From NCBI RefSeq assembly GCF_905147045.1, contig NC_065889.1, positions 10,173,001 to 10,237,000 of the forward strand: 64,000 bases of DNA. The letters run 5' to 3'. Below are positions 12,966 to 25,400 of the stretch, in pieces. A program made the translations under genes and the position numbers. Source of the DNA: Nymphalis io (lineage: Eukaryota > Arthropoda > Insecta > Lepidoptera > Nymphalidae). How positions within the stretch are numbered: the stretch's first letter is position 1; every line of letters begins with the position of its first letter. The notes beneath the pieces were generated by a model, which saw only the letters and a list, made by a program, of their open reading frames with translations, ran no database searches and was not told the origin of the DNA.

Positions 12966-13154
12966 CTAGAAATAATGAGAATGATAAAATTATATTTATT
13001 GGATGAAATAATTCTAATTACATAACTTGAAGGAATTTTATTGTTAAAATTATTAACTATATATGAAATATCATTTAATTTATTTAATTTCAAAGATATA
13101 ACACAATTTTCAAATTCTAGGTAGGTTTTCACGATTAGTTAAAAAAATTGTTAC
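12966..13154 (-). other. Probable 5'UTR intron of HIG1-domain gene copy 1
   Basis: On the minus strand an AAAG|GTAACA donor at 13155/13154 and a TTATTTCTAG|TGA acceptor at 12966/12965 flank a 189-bp AT-rich stretch 17 nt upstream of the start codon. The sites are good and the location fits a non-coding first exon extending towards about 13.3 kb. No transcript evidence is available. Confidence 0.5.
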
Positions 13155-13329
13155 CTTTAAGTAGAATAAATAACTTCCAATGTACTTTATTATATAATTT
13201 TTAAAAAATTCCCTAACATTGCATCACAATTTTCTATAACCTTGTACACACTTCACAGTTCACACAACTTCTACTGACTTTGACATTAAACTTCTTCAAT
13301 CTTGTCTTCTGACACTTGACGGTCAAATA

Positions 13330-14334
13330 CATGTTGTAGTTGTAACGTAGGCAGAGACATACATTTTACATACGTACATTTTCTCTGTCAACGAGTTTTA
13401 ACGACTACCTACCTAACGAGTGTTTTTATCACTTTCATAATATGTCAATGATAGCAGCTTTCAAACGTTATTTTTAATGGTAATAATAGTCACCATTTGT
13501 CACAGTTAGTATTCACGATCACGAATCTCTGTATATGTGAAAAAGCGAATGAGCAAATAAATACCAAGAAACAAAAACTTAAAAGTTAATTTTGCGGTGC
13601 TGCATGACATCAGCCTAATTGATGATGATGATGACTATTTTTATAATGTTACATGATAAATGTAGAGGATAAAAAAAAAAGCCCGAGATTATCATTACTA
13701 TTTTTTAATAATTTACTAATGATTTTTATTACAGAGTAAATGATAAATTTTCGATTAGTGAGCATTGTATTGTGTGATCCTTTCCTATAGAAATAAGACA
13801 CTTTGATCTTTCGATGATCGAAGAACCTTGTGCTACAGGATGTATAGGTGTACCATAAATACGAAAAATGTTTAAAATTACACATATTCCATTTATGACT
13901 TTAATTTATCTTTATTTTTTTTGTAATAATTTAGTTATATTTATGGATTTTTCCTTATATGCTGTTTTAAGCGTGCTTACACAGGCACGCTTAAATTAAA
14001 TAAACGTTATGTAGTGTTTACTAATTACAGAACATTTTCACACATTTTTCATAATATCCTTAATATAACGTATCAAAAATTTGTAAAAAGCATAAAAAAG
14101 TAAAAAAGCAATCCATCTTTTAGCTTAATTCTAATTCTTAAATAATTTTACATTATTTCCTATTTTGTACAAATTTACCAATCAAAAATATTGGCAATTT
14201 CGTATCACTTTTAAATATAAGCAAGTTCAGTAAAAATTATGTCAAATTAAAAAATATATATCTTGGTCCCATCCACTGCTGGCGTTATAATTGCTTAAGC
14301 AATAAGTGCACTTAAAATCCTAGTATTATAATTA
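13330..14334. other. Intergenic region between HIG1 copy 1 and beta-carbonic anhydrase
   Basis: No gene seen. It contains a short (GAT)n run at about 13620-13635 and a stem-loop at 13966-13995, with 11-bp arms tttaagcgtgc / gcacgcttaaa and an 8-nt loop. The far end presumably holds the 3'UTR of the carbonic anhydrase gene. Confidence 0.45.
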
Positions 14335-15815
14335 TTACGAGTAATATCTTCGGATTTCGGCTAAAATAATTTCGTAGCTCGATTCATCAATAATAAGAAA
14401 TCGTTTAGCTCTTCTACTAAAGTAGTATATATCTCCAGTATAAATATCAAACCATAAGGCATGAATATGTAACTCATGTCTTTCTAAGCGTTTTTTTAAC
14501 ATTCCATAAGATGCGATATTTTGTAATTGCTGCAAAGTATTTACCTAAAATTTAAACATAACGTTATGTTATTAAAAATTATAATGGAATAAATAATTGT
14601 ATGATACAATACTTGTACCTGTGACAGTTTGTCTTCGATACAAAAAGTATTTTCGGGATCGATATAAGCTACGAATTTTCTCTGTGGAGTCTCACCAGAA
14701 AACAAAATTGGTTGATCAAAATTTCCTTTAACATCTAAGAATTTATTTAAGCTTGACTTTCCATGAGTACAAAGCCAAGATTTTAGTGGTGAGATTCGTC
14801 TTTGTTCCTGTGAAAAAAGCCTTATGATGAGATGTACTAAGTTATAATTACATATTAAACATATCGTATTTTAGTTTATTAACTAATTTAAATATCAACC
14901 TTAATAATACTTACTAGATTCGACTCTTTTTCACTTTTTAATTTGTAAAGAAGATTCATTGCCTTACAGTCACTGTGGCCGCAAACAATTATGTGCTTAA
15001 CATCATTTAAAACACAACTAAGTTCTAAACCTGCGGGTTCACAACTTGTCATTTCATCCACAAAAGTTTGAGAGTGTGGTATGAGATTTCCGGCATTCCT
15101 CACTGCAAAATGTAAATTATTACGAAATTCATCAGATGATCTAAATATTTATAATAATAAGAACCGGTACTATATAAAAACTTAATAAATTTTTATACAA
15201 ACCAACGAACATATCACCAACAGATGTTTCCGTAAATCTTGTAGGAATCATTCTACTGTCCATACAAGAATAAAATATAGCCTTTGGCTAAATAAGAAAA
15301 AGAAGTATTAATGTTAGCATTAAAATATAGTCAACTAACCTTAAATAAAAATTAAGAAATGTTTATTCAATTTTGCTTTGCAGTATATTTTTCATATATT
15401 GTAATAATTGATTGTAGTAGGAATAAAAGTATATATAAATATATATTTTGACATAACACTTTTTCGTTAAATGGATCGTTTTTAGTTGTGTTTCAACTTA
15501 AATATTATCATATTATGACGTTTACTTGTCAAGCTAATGTCAGAGTGAATGATTTCACAATCGTATTTTTAGGTATCTACCTAGGTACTTTTAAATTAAT
15601 TCATTTTCAAATAAAAGAAGCCTTAGGCTTACGCTTTCCAAATTTTTTCCAAACGATTTATTTATGAACTATCTACACTACAAGTTTAATATAAACTAAT
15701 AAAGGTTAGTTTGTCTACATACCACTGGATTGTCCCGAACTTGTTGAAACTGTTTAACCATGCTTGCTCTGTCTAAGACACGATATCTCATAATACCTCT
15801 TAAAATTCTATCCAT
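14335..15815 (-). CDS. CAHbeta: Beta-class carbonic anhydrase, 5 exons
   Basis: Minus-strand exons 15815-15723, 15287-15203, 15102-14915, 14807-14619 and 14544-14335 join in frame to 765 nt (254 aa), about the length of insect beta-carbonic anhydrases. The enzyme interconverts CO2 and bicarbonate. The zinc ligands are visible: Cys39 in SCMDSR, then His102 and Cys105 in CGHSDC. The Asp41-Arg43 dyad that gates the metal site is intact. Also conserved are VVRNAGNLIP (59-68) and the C-terminal WFDIYTGDIYYF. Beta-class enzymes occur in insects, plants, fungi and bacteria but not in vertebrates. The Drosophila enzyme is reported to be mitochondrial; targeting here is not obvious from the sequence. 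The start ATG at 15815 faces PTPA across 370 bp. Confidence 0.95.
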
Positions 15816-16184
15816 TGTATCAATAAAATTAGCCTAACTTGGCTAAAATTACGTCGTGAAATAGGAAGTTCGAGCATGTGTCCAGTTTAGTTTTGACGTT
15901 TCTGACCTTCATTAACTAAGCTTATCGCGGCCGTCGTAACTTCGTTGAGGTATAGAAATAATGTAGAACGCGTATATAATAAGCGGATGGAGATAAACGG
16001 ACTTAATTAATCTTGCGATTACAATCTTCTAAATTTATCAAATGAATATAAGTTAGAACTAAAAATTTTATTATTGTTGGAATTTTTGATTAATTAATAT
16101 AGTCGAACTTGAAGTATATGTCCCAAACATATAAATAGTTTAATTAAATTAATGCAATACTGTTATGATTCTAATTATTCACAG
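15816..16184. promoter_or_regulatory. Bidirectional promoter region with probable PTPA 5'UTR intron
   Basis: This 369-bp interval separates the divergent start codons of the beta-carbonic anhydrase (-) and PTPA (+). The part around 15880-15945 is relatively GC-rich (cttatcgcggccgtcg) and is the likely TATA-less core. A donor TTCGTTGAG|GTATAG at 15949/15950 and an acceptor TTATTCACAG at 16184, preceded by a ctaat branch-like motif, define a possible 235-bp 5'UTR intron ending exactly at the PTPA ATG. Confidence 0.55.
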
Positions 16185-17168
16185 ATGAATACAGAGAGTG
16201 TAATTGGTGATGGCAAAATGGAGAAAATAGGACCTACACTTCCTATTAATCACCGCTTCTTAGAGCCAGAGAAGGCAGTCAAAACAATTACTGATATGGC
16301 TATTTGGGAAAAATCTGAAGCTTATATGGAGTACACAGGTTTTATTGCTACTTTAAATGAAGCAATTAAAGAAAAGCCATTGTCAGTTGACTGTAAAATT
16401 TCAAATAATGTCTCAAAATTTGTAAATTTATTAGAAAAAATTGATGAACTAATAGATGAGTTTCCCCCTATTGAACAGCCACAACGATTTGGTAACACTG
16501 CATTTAGAGATTGGTTGGCCAAGGTGAAAATAAGTTCCACTCTACTACTCCAAGAAGTTCTGGAACCCCAACTGCATTTAGCTATACCAGAGATAAAGGT
16601 GTATCTAGAAGAGAGTTTTGGTAATGCAACCAGAATTGACTATGGAACAGGACATGAAATGTCATTCATAATGTTCCTTTGTTGCTTATACAAAATTGGT
16701 TTCTTAGATGCTGAAGATAAAGTGGCCACTGTATTTTTTATATTCAATAAATACATACAAATAGCAAGACGGTTACAACAGACATATAGGATGGAGCCAG
16801 CTGGTAGTCATGGTGTGTGGAGCTTGGACGATTATCAATTTGTTCCTTTTATATGGGGAAGCTCTCAACTAGTCAATCAACCGAGAATATACCCACCTGT
16901 GAAGTTTCTGGAAGACGATATTATTGATAAATATGCAGACGAATACATGTTTCTCTCTTGTATTAAATACATAAAAGAGGTTAAAAAAGGACCTTTTGCC
17001 GAGCATTCTAACCAACTATGGAGTATAAGCGCAGTAGGATCCTGGACTAAAATCAATCAGGGTTTGATTAAAATGTACAAAAAAGAAGTTCTTGCTAAGT
17101 TCCCGGTGATACAGCATGTTCTGTTTGGTTCACTTCTTCCGATACGTAGATTTCCAATACAACAGTAA
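16185..17168 (+). CDS. Ptpa: PP2A phosphatase activator PTPA (PPP2R4 family)
   Basis: An uninterrupted 327-codon frame from the ATG at 16185. PTPA binds ATP and the PP2A catalytic subunit and acts as an activating prolyl-isomerase-type chaperone for it, in cytosol and nucleus. Family landmarks are all present: INHRFLEPEKA near the N-terminus, WLAKVKISSTLLLQEVLEP, the nucleotide-contacting GTGHE (154-158), EPAGSHGVWSLDDYQF (from 204) followed by PFIWGSSQL, and GPFAEHSNQLWSIS near the end. An upstream in-frame ATG at 16152 would add 11 residues, but a strong 3' splice site abuts 16185 and the extra residues look non-conserved, so 16185 is preferred. Met at 16218 is also possible. It overlaps nothing and converges with the second HIG1 gene. 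Confidence 0.95.
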   Translation: MNTESVIGDGKMEKIGPTLPINHRFLEPEKAVKTITDMAIWEKSEAYMEYTGFIATLNEAIKEKPLSVDCKISNNVSKFVNLLEKIDELIDEFPPIEQPQRFGNTAFRDWLAKVKISSTLLLQEVLEPQLHLAIPEIKVYLEESFGNATRIDYGTGHEMSFIMFLCCLYKIGFLDAEDKVATVFFIFNKYIQIARRLQQTYRMEPAGSHGVWSLDDYQFVPFIWGSSQLVNQPRIYPPVKFLEDDIIDKYADEYMFLSCIKYIKEVKKGPFAEHSNQLWSISAVGSWTKINQGLIKMYKKEVLAKFPVIQHVLFGSLLPIRRFPIQQ

Positions 17169-17517
17169 AAAATACTCCTCTTACTTTACTAATAGTCTAG
17201 ATCCAAAATGTAAGATTTAATTATATATTTTTTAACTTTATGTCATAAAAACTCAGCAATTAAGTATTAATATTATTTATTTCCAATATGAGTATCTTAA
17301 TATGAAATATTGGTTTAATTGAATTAAAAATTGTGATATTAAATTGTAAATATTCAAATATAAAATTATTTGTTAGATTAGTGAGCTGTGTGATTGTTTT
17401 CTTAAAATATCGTTTTGGAAGTCTTGCAATGCTTGTTTTACTATACTTAATATATTCATAAAATTCGTATTTTAAGTAAATATAATAATTATATTATAAA
17501 ATGTAGTATTGTTACAA

Positions 17518-17523
17518 AATAAA
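17518..17523 (+). terminator. PTPA polyadenylation signal AATAAA
   Basis: AATAAA 350 bp after the PTPA stop in an AT-rich 3'UTR that shows no other feature. It lies before the SINE fragment at 17884 and the convergent HIG1 gene. Confidence 0.5.
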
Positions 17524-17883
17524 GTTATTACAGTATACTTTGGTATTCTTTATAACAAAAAAACGACAAAAATGGAATAATTTATTATACTTAATAAAAA
17601 ATAAGATTCAAAACAAAAAATATTATTATTTTTGTAGCACATATGTTTTAATTATTGAATCAGTGTTTATAAACCTAAAATTTATTTATTTCTATATATG
17701 TATACACAATTTATATAATACTACATGTTACGAAAATGTGTATGTAGCCTGGACTTGTTGGGCCTTATATATACCATAAAAATAATTTATTCTCGAAAAA
17801 TTTACCAGCTGTAAATTGTGTAATTTTGCTGGCTAGTTCAAACAATTTCAAATAAATAGTATTTTAATAAATGTTTAAGTAAC

Positions 17884-17998
17884 GGCCTGTAAATGTCCCA
17901 CTGCTGGGCTAAGGCCTCCTCTCCCTATTTGAAGAGAAGGTTTGGAGCTTGTTCCACCACGCTGCTCCAATGCGGGTTGGTGGAATACACATGTAGCC
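17884..17998 (-). mobile_element. Metulj-like SINE, 3' part only
   Basis: Minus-strand copy lacking the tRNA-related head. It reads cctgtaaatgtcccactgct and then the aaggcctcctctccc and ctccaatgcgggttggtgg blocks shared with the complete copies at 24961-25230 and 62949-63243. Confidence 0.85.
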
Positions 17999-18084
17999 TA
18001 TGTTTATTCAAAAATAATAGTAGGTAGATAATTTTTTTTCCTTCTTGCATGGTACTTAATAAATTAATAAAAGCAACACAGCTT

Positions 18085-19266
18085 TTAGTTTTTATGAATT
18101 TCTTTCGGTTTATTGAAGTGATTATTATATAGAGTGTAAGCCATGCCAGCGGTGAGGGCGCCCACAACGAGGCCCTGAGATATGACACGGAATTGCATCA
18201 AATAGACACTGGTACTCATGGAACCCCGATTTTTGAAAGCGTAGCCACCGTATCCGACTGCGGTTGCGAGTCCAGCTAATCCTATGAAAAGATAAATAAA
18301 TTACTTGTTATTACTGTATGTAATTTTGATGCGGATATATTTTATGATATATTATTATTTAATAATACTAACATTTAAACAAAATATTTAAGTACTTAAC
18401 TTAAGTACTTTACTAATTTAAGTAAACTACTTAGTTTTGTTTATTTTTATCCCGGGTTCATAAAAACTACGAGTACACGAGTAATTACATTTAAATTATA
18501 ACCAAATGTTGCAAAGGAAATAAAAATCTCGTAGATTTTAGTAGAAAGACAGAATAGGTAATTATTTTTTGAGTAGTAATATGCCAGGCATAACATTTTG
18601 TCCGTATATTTTACGACTCGATTCCTAATCGTAGTTATAGATACTACGACAACAGGGGATAAGCTCAAAGGAATGGTAACTAATTATAAATGGATTTTGC
18701 TTCGTTCACCAAATTGCATACAATTAGGTGGTGCATACACGATATACGCGCATACAATTATGCCCTACTAGATGCAAATACAGCATGCAACAATATAAAA
18801 ATAAGTTTTAAAGGTATTTGTTTGCGCTTCTCGCCGGACCTCATTAAATTATTTAAATGAAATGAAGGTTTTTTTTATTTCAAAAATATACCGTACTTTT
18901 TTAGGAGTGTAATGTAATAAATCTACCATTAAATATAATTATTTATTGTGTCCAATATTTCGAGTTAAATAGGTAGATAAACAAACTACTACGGAGTTAC
19001 TATGATAACATGAATGTTTAAAGTCTGTTGTAATACACGAATAGAAGGTCTGAAGCCGAACATAATTGTAAAATACAAGGCCTCTATAGTAATACAGGTA
19101 TTCTACAAAATTATATACTTTAACGATGCTAATGAAAAAATTTGATAGTTAACTATACATATTTTAACTTACCAATGACCATAAAAGGGGATTCTCTTGA
19201 TTTTCTCGCTAATTTTTCGGCGTGAGATTCTTCATGATAATCGAATACAGGTTTTTCTTGAGCCAT
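18085..19266 (-). CDS. HIG1 domain family member 1, copy 2
   Basis: Minus-strand exons 19266-19173 and 18281-18085 are separated by an 891-bp phase-1 intron and encode 96 aa. Like copy 1 it has an FDYHEES and ARKSRESPF N-terminus, a first membrane helix (about 29-47), an RGSMSTS loop, the HIG1 core QFRVISQG (61-68), a second helix (69-86) and a Lys/His/Asn tail. It has the same predicted role, in the mitochondrial inner membrane with respiratory complexes III/IV. The intron splits the same Gly codon after the PFM(I/V)I motif in both genes, so they are paralogues by duplication. An acceptor-like TTTTAG lies 14 nt before the ATG on this strand, so a 5'UTR intron is likely here too. The second exon core ISQG differs from the more usual AAQG. 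Confidence 0.93.
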
Positions 19267-19419
19267 GATTATTTTAGTACAACCTAAAATTTATATTTTT
19301 TATTATTTTCAAACAAAAGCAGGAAGGAATTTATTATTATTAAAGATAATAGTATAGGAAATTTTAATGAATAGATACACAATACGTGTTTTGAAAAGAG
19401 CGTCGAAGTTTATATTCAT

Positions 19420-19660
19420 CCCACCCCTACCCAGGCCCAGATCCAGCCCTCAAAAAGGTTGTGGTCATGACTACCCGAATGAGTCAGACTATGGACTCAC
19501 ATTGCATTTCTACAAAGGAAAAGTTAAAAAATGTATTCATGGACCTATAAGCGCCTTAATTAAGGTTGTGGGTATGCCCACCTAGCCCACAACGGTAGAT
19601 CTGTGCCTGCCTCTACCAGTACCTTATGTCCTTTTCCCACCCTCTCTTCAGAAATAAAAA
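19420..19660. repeat. GC-richer block, possible interspersed repeat
   Basis: A stretch of clearly higher GC than its surroundings (cccacccctacccaggcccag ... gcccacaacggtagatctg). It has a 72-codon open frame from 19367 with no recognisable family. The sequence style fits a decayed LINE 3' region, but I cannot name it from sequence alone. Confidence 0.3.
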
Positions 19661-19816
19661 AATAAATTAATATAAGTTCAAAATAATCTATCTCTTATAA
19701 AATAAGATGTTACTTAAAATGTTGCGAAATACCTAACAGAAAATTACTATCGGAGTGACGGCATGTAATCATCTTGTGATGTTAACAGTTATTATATGTT
19801 AACAATATTTATATAA

Positions 19817-19985
19817 GGCCGCCTTAAGCCCGAGTGAGGGGGATGAAGGGGGGTTCAGGTGTTAGTTAGATACCCTATGTGCTTTTCCGTTCCCCTGACA
19901 TCTTGCATGCAAAACTTCATGATAATCAGTCGAGTATTTCAGAGTTCAGGCGTGAAAGCGTAACAAGCAAACAAACTAACTTTCA
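19817..19985 (+). repeat. Interspersed repeat with retroelement-like end
   Basis: Contains gcaaaacttcatgataatcagt and ggcgtgaaagcgtaacaagcaaaca, phrases that recur widely in lepidopteran repeats (from memory). No coding capacity. Class not resolved. Confidence 0.45.
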
Positions 19986-20699
19986 CATTAATACAATTAG
20001 GTATCCTATTTAAAATGAACAATAACGTAAAAAAATTAATATGTATTTATTAAGGTACGTTTGCTTACTACATAAATCGTAAACGAATATAGAACTACCG
20101 TAATTAATCAAAACATTTAGCTATTACAACAAAACGATTTTAATACATTTCATAATTAAAATTAGAATTGTGTATGACATCCACTTATAACATCTACCTA
20201 TCTAGCTACGTGTTATTGTTTAATGTCACCGTTCTATGAAAACCACTGCAGTCCTTGTAAATCTTGTTAACTTACTGGTAATTATTTGTTAAGAACACAA
20301 TTCTGGAATACCACTTAATCTTGTAACACGTTACTAAAAACAATCCTAGTCGCTAACGAATAAAGGTAATCTGGACACCTCACACACTGAACGCCGTTGA
20401 GCCAAGACTATGTAATAAAAAAATTACTAAACTTATACGTATAGGTAGCAAATATTTTATCGCAATCTGATGTAAGGAAAAGTTATTATAAATTTTATGA
20501 ATAAAAATTTGAAGATTAATATCGCTAAATACGCGTTCCATGGATAGTTTTGTAAAATTCAAATTCACTATTACCTCTTATTAGGCAATGTACATATATA
20601 TCGGGCTGTTGATGCTTGTGTAATATTTCACCGAATTGACGTAATCGCTTTGAATGAGCTCAGCTAAACTAAAGTAGTTGTCGATAATTTCAGTTCGAG

Positions 20700-20837
20700 T
20701 AATGTAGACGTAGAATACGTAAGGTAGAGATAAGCGTTTGAAGCTGCACGTTTATATAAAAGCTGATAATTACTGATACTAATATTCTTAGTCAAATACA
20801 TAAGTTGACAAGTACGAAACTATCGTACTTGTCAACT
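20700..20837 (+). promoter_or_regulatory. Candidate TATA promoter with downstream stem-loop
   Basis: TATATAAA at 20753-20760, preceded by a GATA-type site AGATAAG at 20728-20734. About 45 nt downstream lies a perfect stem-loop (arms 20803-20817 and 20823-20837, 15 bp, 5-nt loop). No plus-strand open frame follows, so any transcript would be non-coding or would splice to distant exons. This could also be chance in AT-rich DNA. Confidence 0.25.
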
Positions 20838-22443
20838 AATAATTGCAATAAATAATGGCTAAATAAATTATGCACTAATTTGGTTATTTGTATAGATTAT
20901 TTAATCTGATGAACGGTATGGAAACCTTACATTTCCTTATCAGATTATTTAATATGGTTGGTTGACTGTTTTATCAGATAGATTTTACAGGAAATATTTG
21001 AAAAAAAATAAATAAAGGTATTGATTATTCAATCTTTTCAATAATAGCACTTCACAATGCCAAGCGATCAATAATAGTACTTAACAAATAATATTCCGTA
21101 AGGATTTAGAAGAATAAATAAAAATAAAAGGTAGTTTAACCAATATTTTATTTACATAATATGCTGAATTTCGTAACTGCAAAGTAGAATAACAATATTT
21201 TTACCAATATATAGCTTATAAATTAAAATGTTTAATGTTTAACACTAATAAGGTTTTATTCAAGAATAATAATAGTAAACAATTAAATTTCAAGTTGAAA
21301 TATCTTTTTATAACTTTGTTATTTAGTTTAACAATTGTTTATATGTTTGATATGAGGTTTTACTAATGGTTTAATTTATATTATATTCTAGGTCCTGACA
21401 ACCTTAAGCTACAAAACATATACATCACAGATCAAAACTTACATTTAAAATAGAAAAAAAAGATTGAAGTGTTTTTTAAATGTTATATAAGCAGTAAGGC
21501 AATGAAATAGTTTATATCAGATTGAAATTAAGAAATAATTTAGTTGACTTTGTCTTTGATAGTCTGATGGGGAGCTGTCTAGAGCAAGTGTTTGATTTAG
21601 GTCATAAGCTATTTAATTATTATTATCATTACAAATAACCTATAAACTTATATATCTATCTTAAACTAATTTAAGATTTAAATAATAAACACGTTTCGAC
21701 ATAAAACATTTTTTTTTGTGGATATGGTAACTATAAATTAAAAATATTTCCTTGATGTTGACCAGTAGCAACTTTTTAAACATGACCTTTTTATACATTT
21801 AATATATTTTTTATTATAGTAGAAAACATGAGGAATCATTTAAATAATAATAATAAATAAGTGTCATGTACATATTATGTAAATTCTTATTTCCTTATTT
21901 TTTAATATTCATGTAAAGGTTCCTTCGGATTCAGTTAAAGGAAAAGGAACCTTCATAAATTAATAGCATTCAACCTAAGTTTTACTTATTTGCTGGGAAA
22001 AAAAATCTATTTACGTAAATAATTTAGACATAATTATATATTTTCATCTATATATGTATATATAGAAGGATTAATGTAAAGAACATGTTTGTCCTGTATG
22101 TATTCCTATAATAATTATTATTCGTTTTCATGGAAACTTATTGTACAGTTTCGTAAACGTTTCTGCCATAGTACTATCAACGATAAACGGGGCGCAAGAC
22201 GTATCAGACAACTGTTTAAAAAAAATTACAACGCAACACAAGTAGGGCATTAGCTAGTTTTATAATATACATATATATATATTAACTTATATATACTTTC
22301 AAAAAAATACTAATGTCACAGTTTATACAATCTATAGTAAAATAACGTATATAATCTGTGCAAATTAAAAACATGTTTGTTTTTCTCGCTTTGGCAAGGA
22401 GATTGAGATATTGTAAAGCATTAAGCTTGTTTTTTGTTATTTT
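20838..22443. other. AT-rich region, probable RagA 3'UTR at its right end
   Basis: No coding frame and no repeat family recognised. The minus-strand RagA transcript must terminate here. No single polyadenylation hexamer is clearly best. Confidence 0.4.
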
Positions 22444-25400
22444 TTACTGGTACTGGCTGGGAGCACTTGATGAAACCTTTTCAAGTTTTTCAAAGTGCTT
22501 TCTAGCATTGCGAATGTTGATGAGGGTGGCTTCAGACGGTATCTTAGGGTCCGACATCTCGACCATGACGTACGTGTTGCTCGTGAACCCATCTATGAAT
22601 GCCGCAAATACACTGTTTCGCACCTTAAAGTAAAGAAAATATTTAGAACAGACATTTAAATAAAAAGGTTTTACATTTTTTCGATGATATAAACAAAATA
22701 CGCTTTAAACAGCTAAAATAGCTCTTTTTAAATAATTAATTATCCGAAGTATAATTTATTAATTTTATTCCTTGAAAAGGAATACAGGAACACAATGAAA
22801 AAAAAACTAAAATATACTAATCAAGCAGTATGTAGAGTATATTTTCTGGATATATTAAATTTTGTTCCTTTTATTACAATACTAAGTAAAGCTGGTGTTT
22901 AAAAAGAGTTTTTAATATCAACTTATTGTATCAATATTCAACACAATTATTATTCCAAAAAAAAAAGGAAACTGAAAACATAATATGAAATGAAAAAAAA
23001 GCAGGCATAACATTTTTCATACTATAATATAAATAAAATATGTTAAAATAAATTCGATTTAAAAAAATGTAAATACATAAATGTGTAATTATACTTACTT
23101 CCATGCTTTGAAATTGTGCTGCTAGCTTGGAGCAAGATAATTTAAATTGTTTTACAATATTGGAGACTTTTTCAAAACGATGCGCGTCCCGGTGCGGTCG
23201 CCGTTGACAGTGTGACACTACTAAAAATGTTGCCCGTTCAAATAAAAGTACCTAGAAATAAAAAAAATTAAATAGATTAAATAATATTTTATCTCATTTA
23301 TCTAGCTGCTTATAACTATTCAACTATATTAAAAAGTAGGAAGCATTATATCATCAAGTGTCAATATTTTTCTACAGGTTATAACATTCTATTTCACAAC
23401 TGTTATTTATTATACTTTTTTTCTTTTAAAGATATATTTAAACAATAGGCAGGTATTACAGCCATTTTTGAAAGTGTCTCTATTAGATTCTACAATTGTA
23501 AAAAAACCACTAAAAAAACATATATTTTTTATTCAATCAATAAGTACCATAAAAATGCTTTTAAAATTTTCATGTTCAAATTTCGCGCCTAATTTGTTAA
23601 AATGTTACGTTGGTTACAAAAATAATAAAAGTAGAAAGCCTATATACGCTCAGTCGACAGTTGAGACTTTTAGTTTACCCAGCCGTATGACCTACAACAT
23701 GGCGGCTACCATTTCATGGTGTTCAAAAACAGATTAAAAAAAACTGAAAACTGAATTGAATTTTAAAATTTATTTTGTTTTTCTTTTTTGTGAACTAAAT
23801 CTAGCATTTTCTGACTGCTTTTTGCCTAAGCTATCTCTGTTATATAAATATTTTTAGATTTTTTCTAACTATTTGATCTCTCTTGGGCTTATTGTAAAAG
23901 TTACATACTAAAGCCAATTATGTAAATAATAGTAAAAGCCAATTATATAAATTCACAGTCTAAGATTCATATTATATGAGAAGCATCAGTTATTATTTAT
24001 AGCATTAAACTAAGGTAATTGTATCATATTCAGTCTGGTTTAAAAATCATATAATTTAATTAAATAAAATTATAATTTAGGATTTTATCTGCATTAAGAA
24101 TAACAATATAAATTCTAGATTATTAATGAGTTCATGGTTGAAATTTATACCATTATTACAAAAATTCTCACCTCATCAGCATCTACTATTGCTGCGAACT
24201 GCTTGAGTGAAGATTCTAGTGCCTTAACATTGGGTATTAATTTGTATACTATGCTTGACCATGCCCTGTAAATAGTTTATTAATATCAATAAATTGAGTT
24301 TTTGTAAGTAATCTATCTTTTAACTAATCTATAAAATTTGTACAATTAATATAACTATTAAAATGTTAACAACAAAATTTTACTTTTTGAATGGTTTAAG
24401 TTTGAGCACAAACTTTGAAGTTTATGTAAAGTTTGAGTTAAAAGTTATAAACTTTTAAGTTGAGTAAAAAAAAACATTACGAAAAAAAATTCTTTTCGAG
24501 TTTTAAATTTTAATAAGTAATTGTTATGTATGTGTCATAATACTTATAACATGGGAAGCAAAATAAATCTATCTATATCATAGAACATACCATAATAAAC
24601 TTACTTATAAAGTGTTTCATCCCATATACTAGTCCTAAAACAGGTACATTCAAGTGGTTTAGAAAGTCTTATCAAATCCTCTTCTCGTGTTTTGAAGATC
24701 TCTTCCCGTCGCTCCTCAGCCACAAGGTCCATTTTATGCACTAGACAGAATATTCTTGCTTCTGGTGAGTTCTGTAAAATTAATATTTAAAATAACTTCT
24801 TATGATTAACTTGTATTTTATGTGTTATAATGGTTTAAGCCATAATCAACATTATTGACTCACTGACCTGGTGAGTTTGGCTCAATGCCACCCTTTTGAA
24901 ATGGACTTATCATACAATATTTTCATTTCACCTAAATTTATGTCATGTTAATTCATATTGAAGCCGAGATGACCCAATGGTAAGAGCGCATGAATCTTTA
25001 CCGATAATCGTGAGTTCAAACCCAGGCAAGCACCACCAAAATTTTATGTGCTTAATTTGTGATTATAATTCATCTCAAGCTTGACAGTGAAGGAAAACAA
25101 TGTGAGGAAACCTGCATGTGTCTAATTTCACTGCAATCCTGTCACATGTGTATTCCACCAACCGGCATTGGAGCAGAGTGGTAAAAAAGGAGAGCAGGCC
25201 CAGCAGTGGGACATTCACAGGCTGTTATTGTACTGTAATTCATACTAATTTTATTATTGTGTTGTAATATACCTGTAGAATAGCTTCTAAGCATGACTGG
25301 TAGTAGTGCATATCCTTTTCCATTTCCCTGCTCTCAACATCAAATACATATATCAGGACTTCAACATTTCTGAAGATATTATCCCTCTGTGACGCAAAGT

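Noticed and set aside
20803..20837. microRNA hairpin
   Set aside because: The stem is only 15 bp with a 5-nt loop, too short for a canonical insect pre-miRNA.
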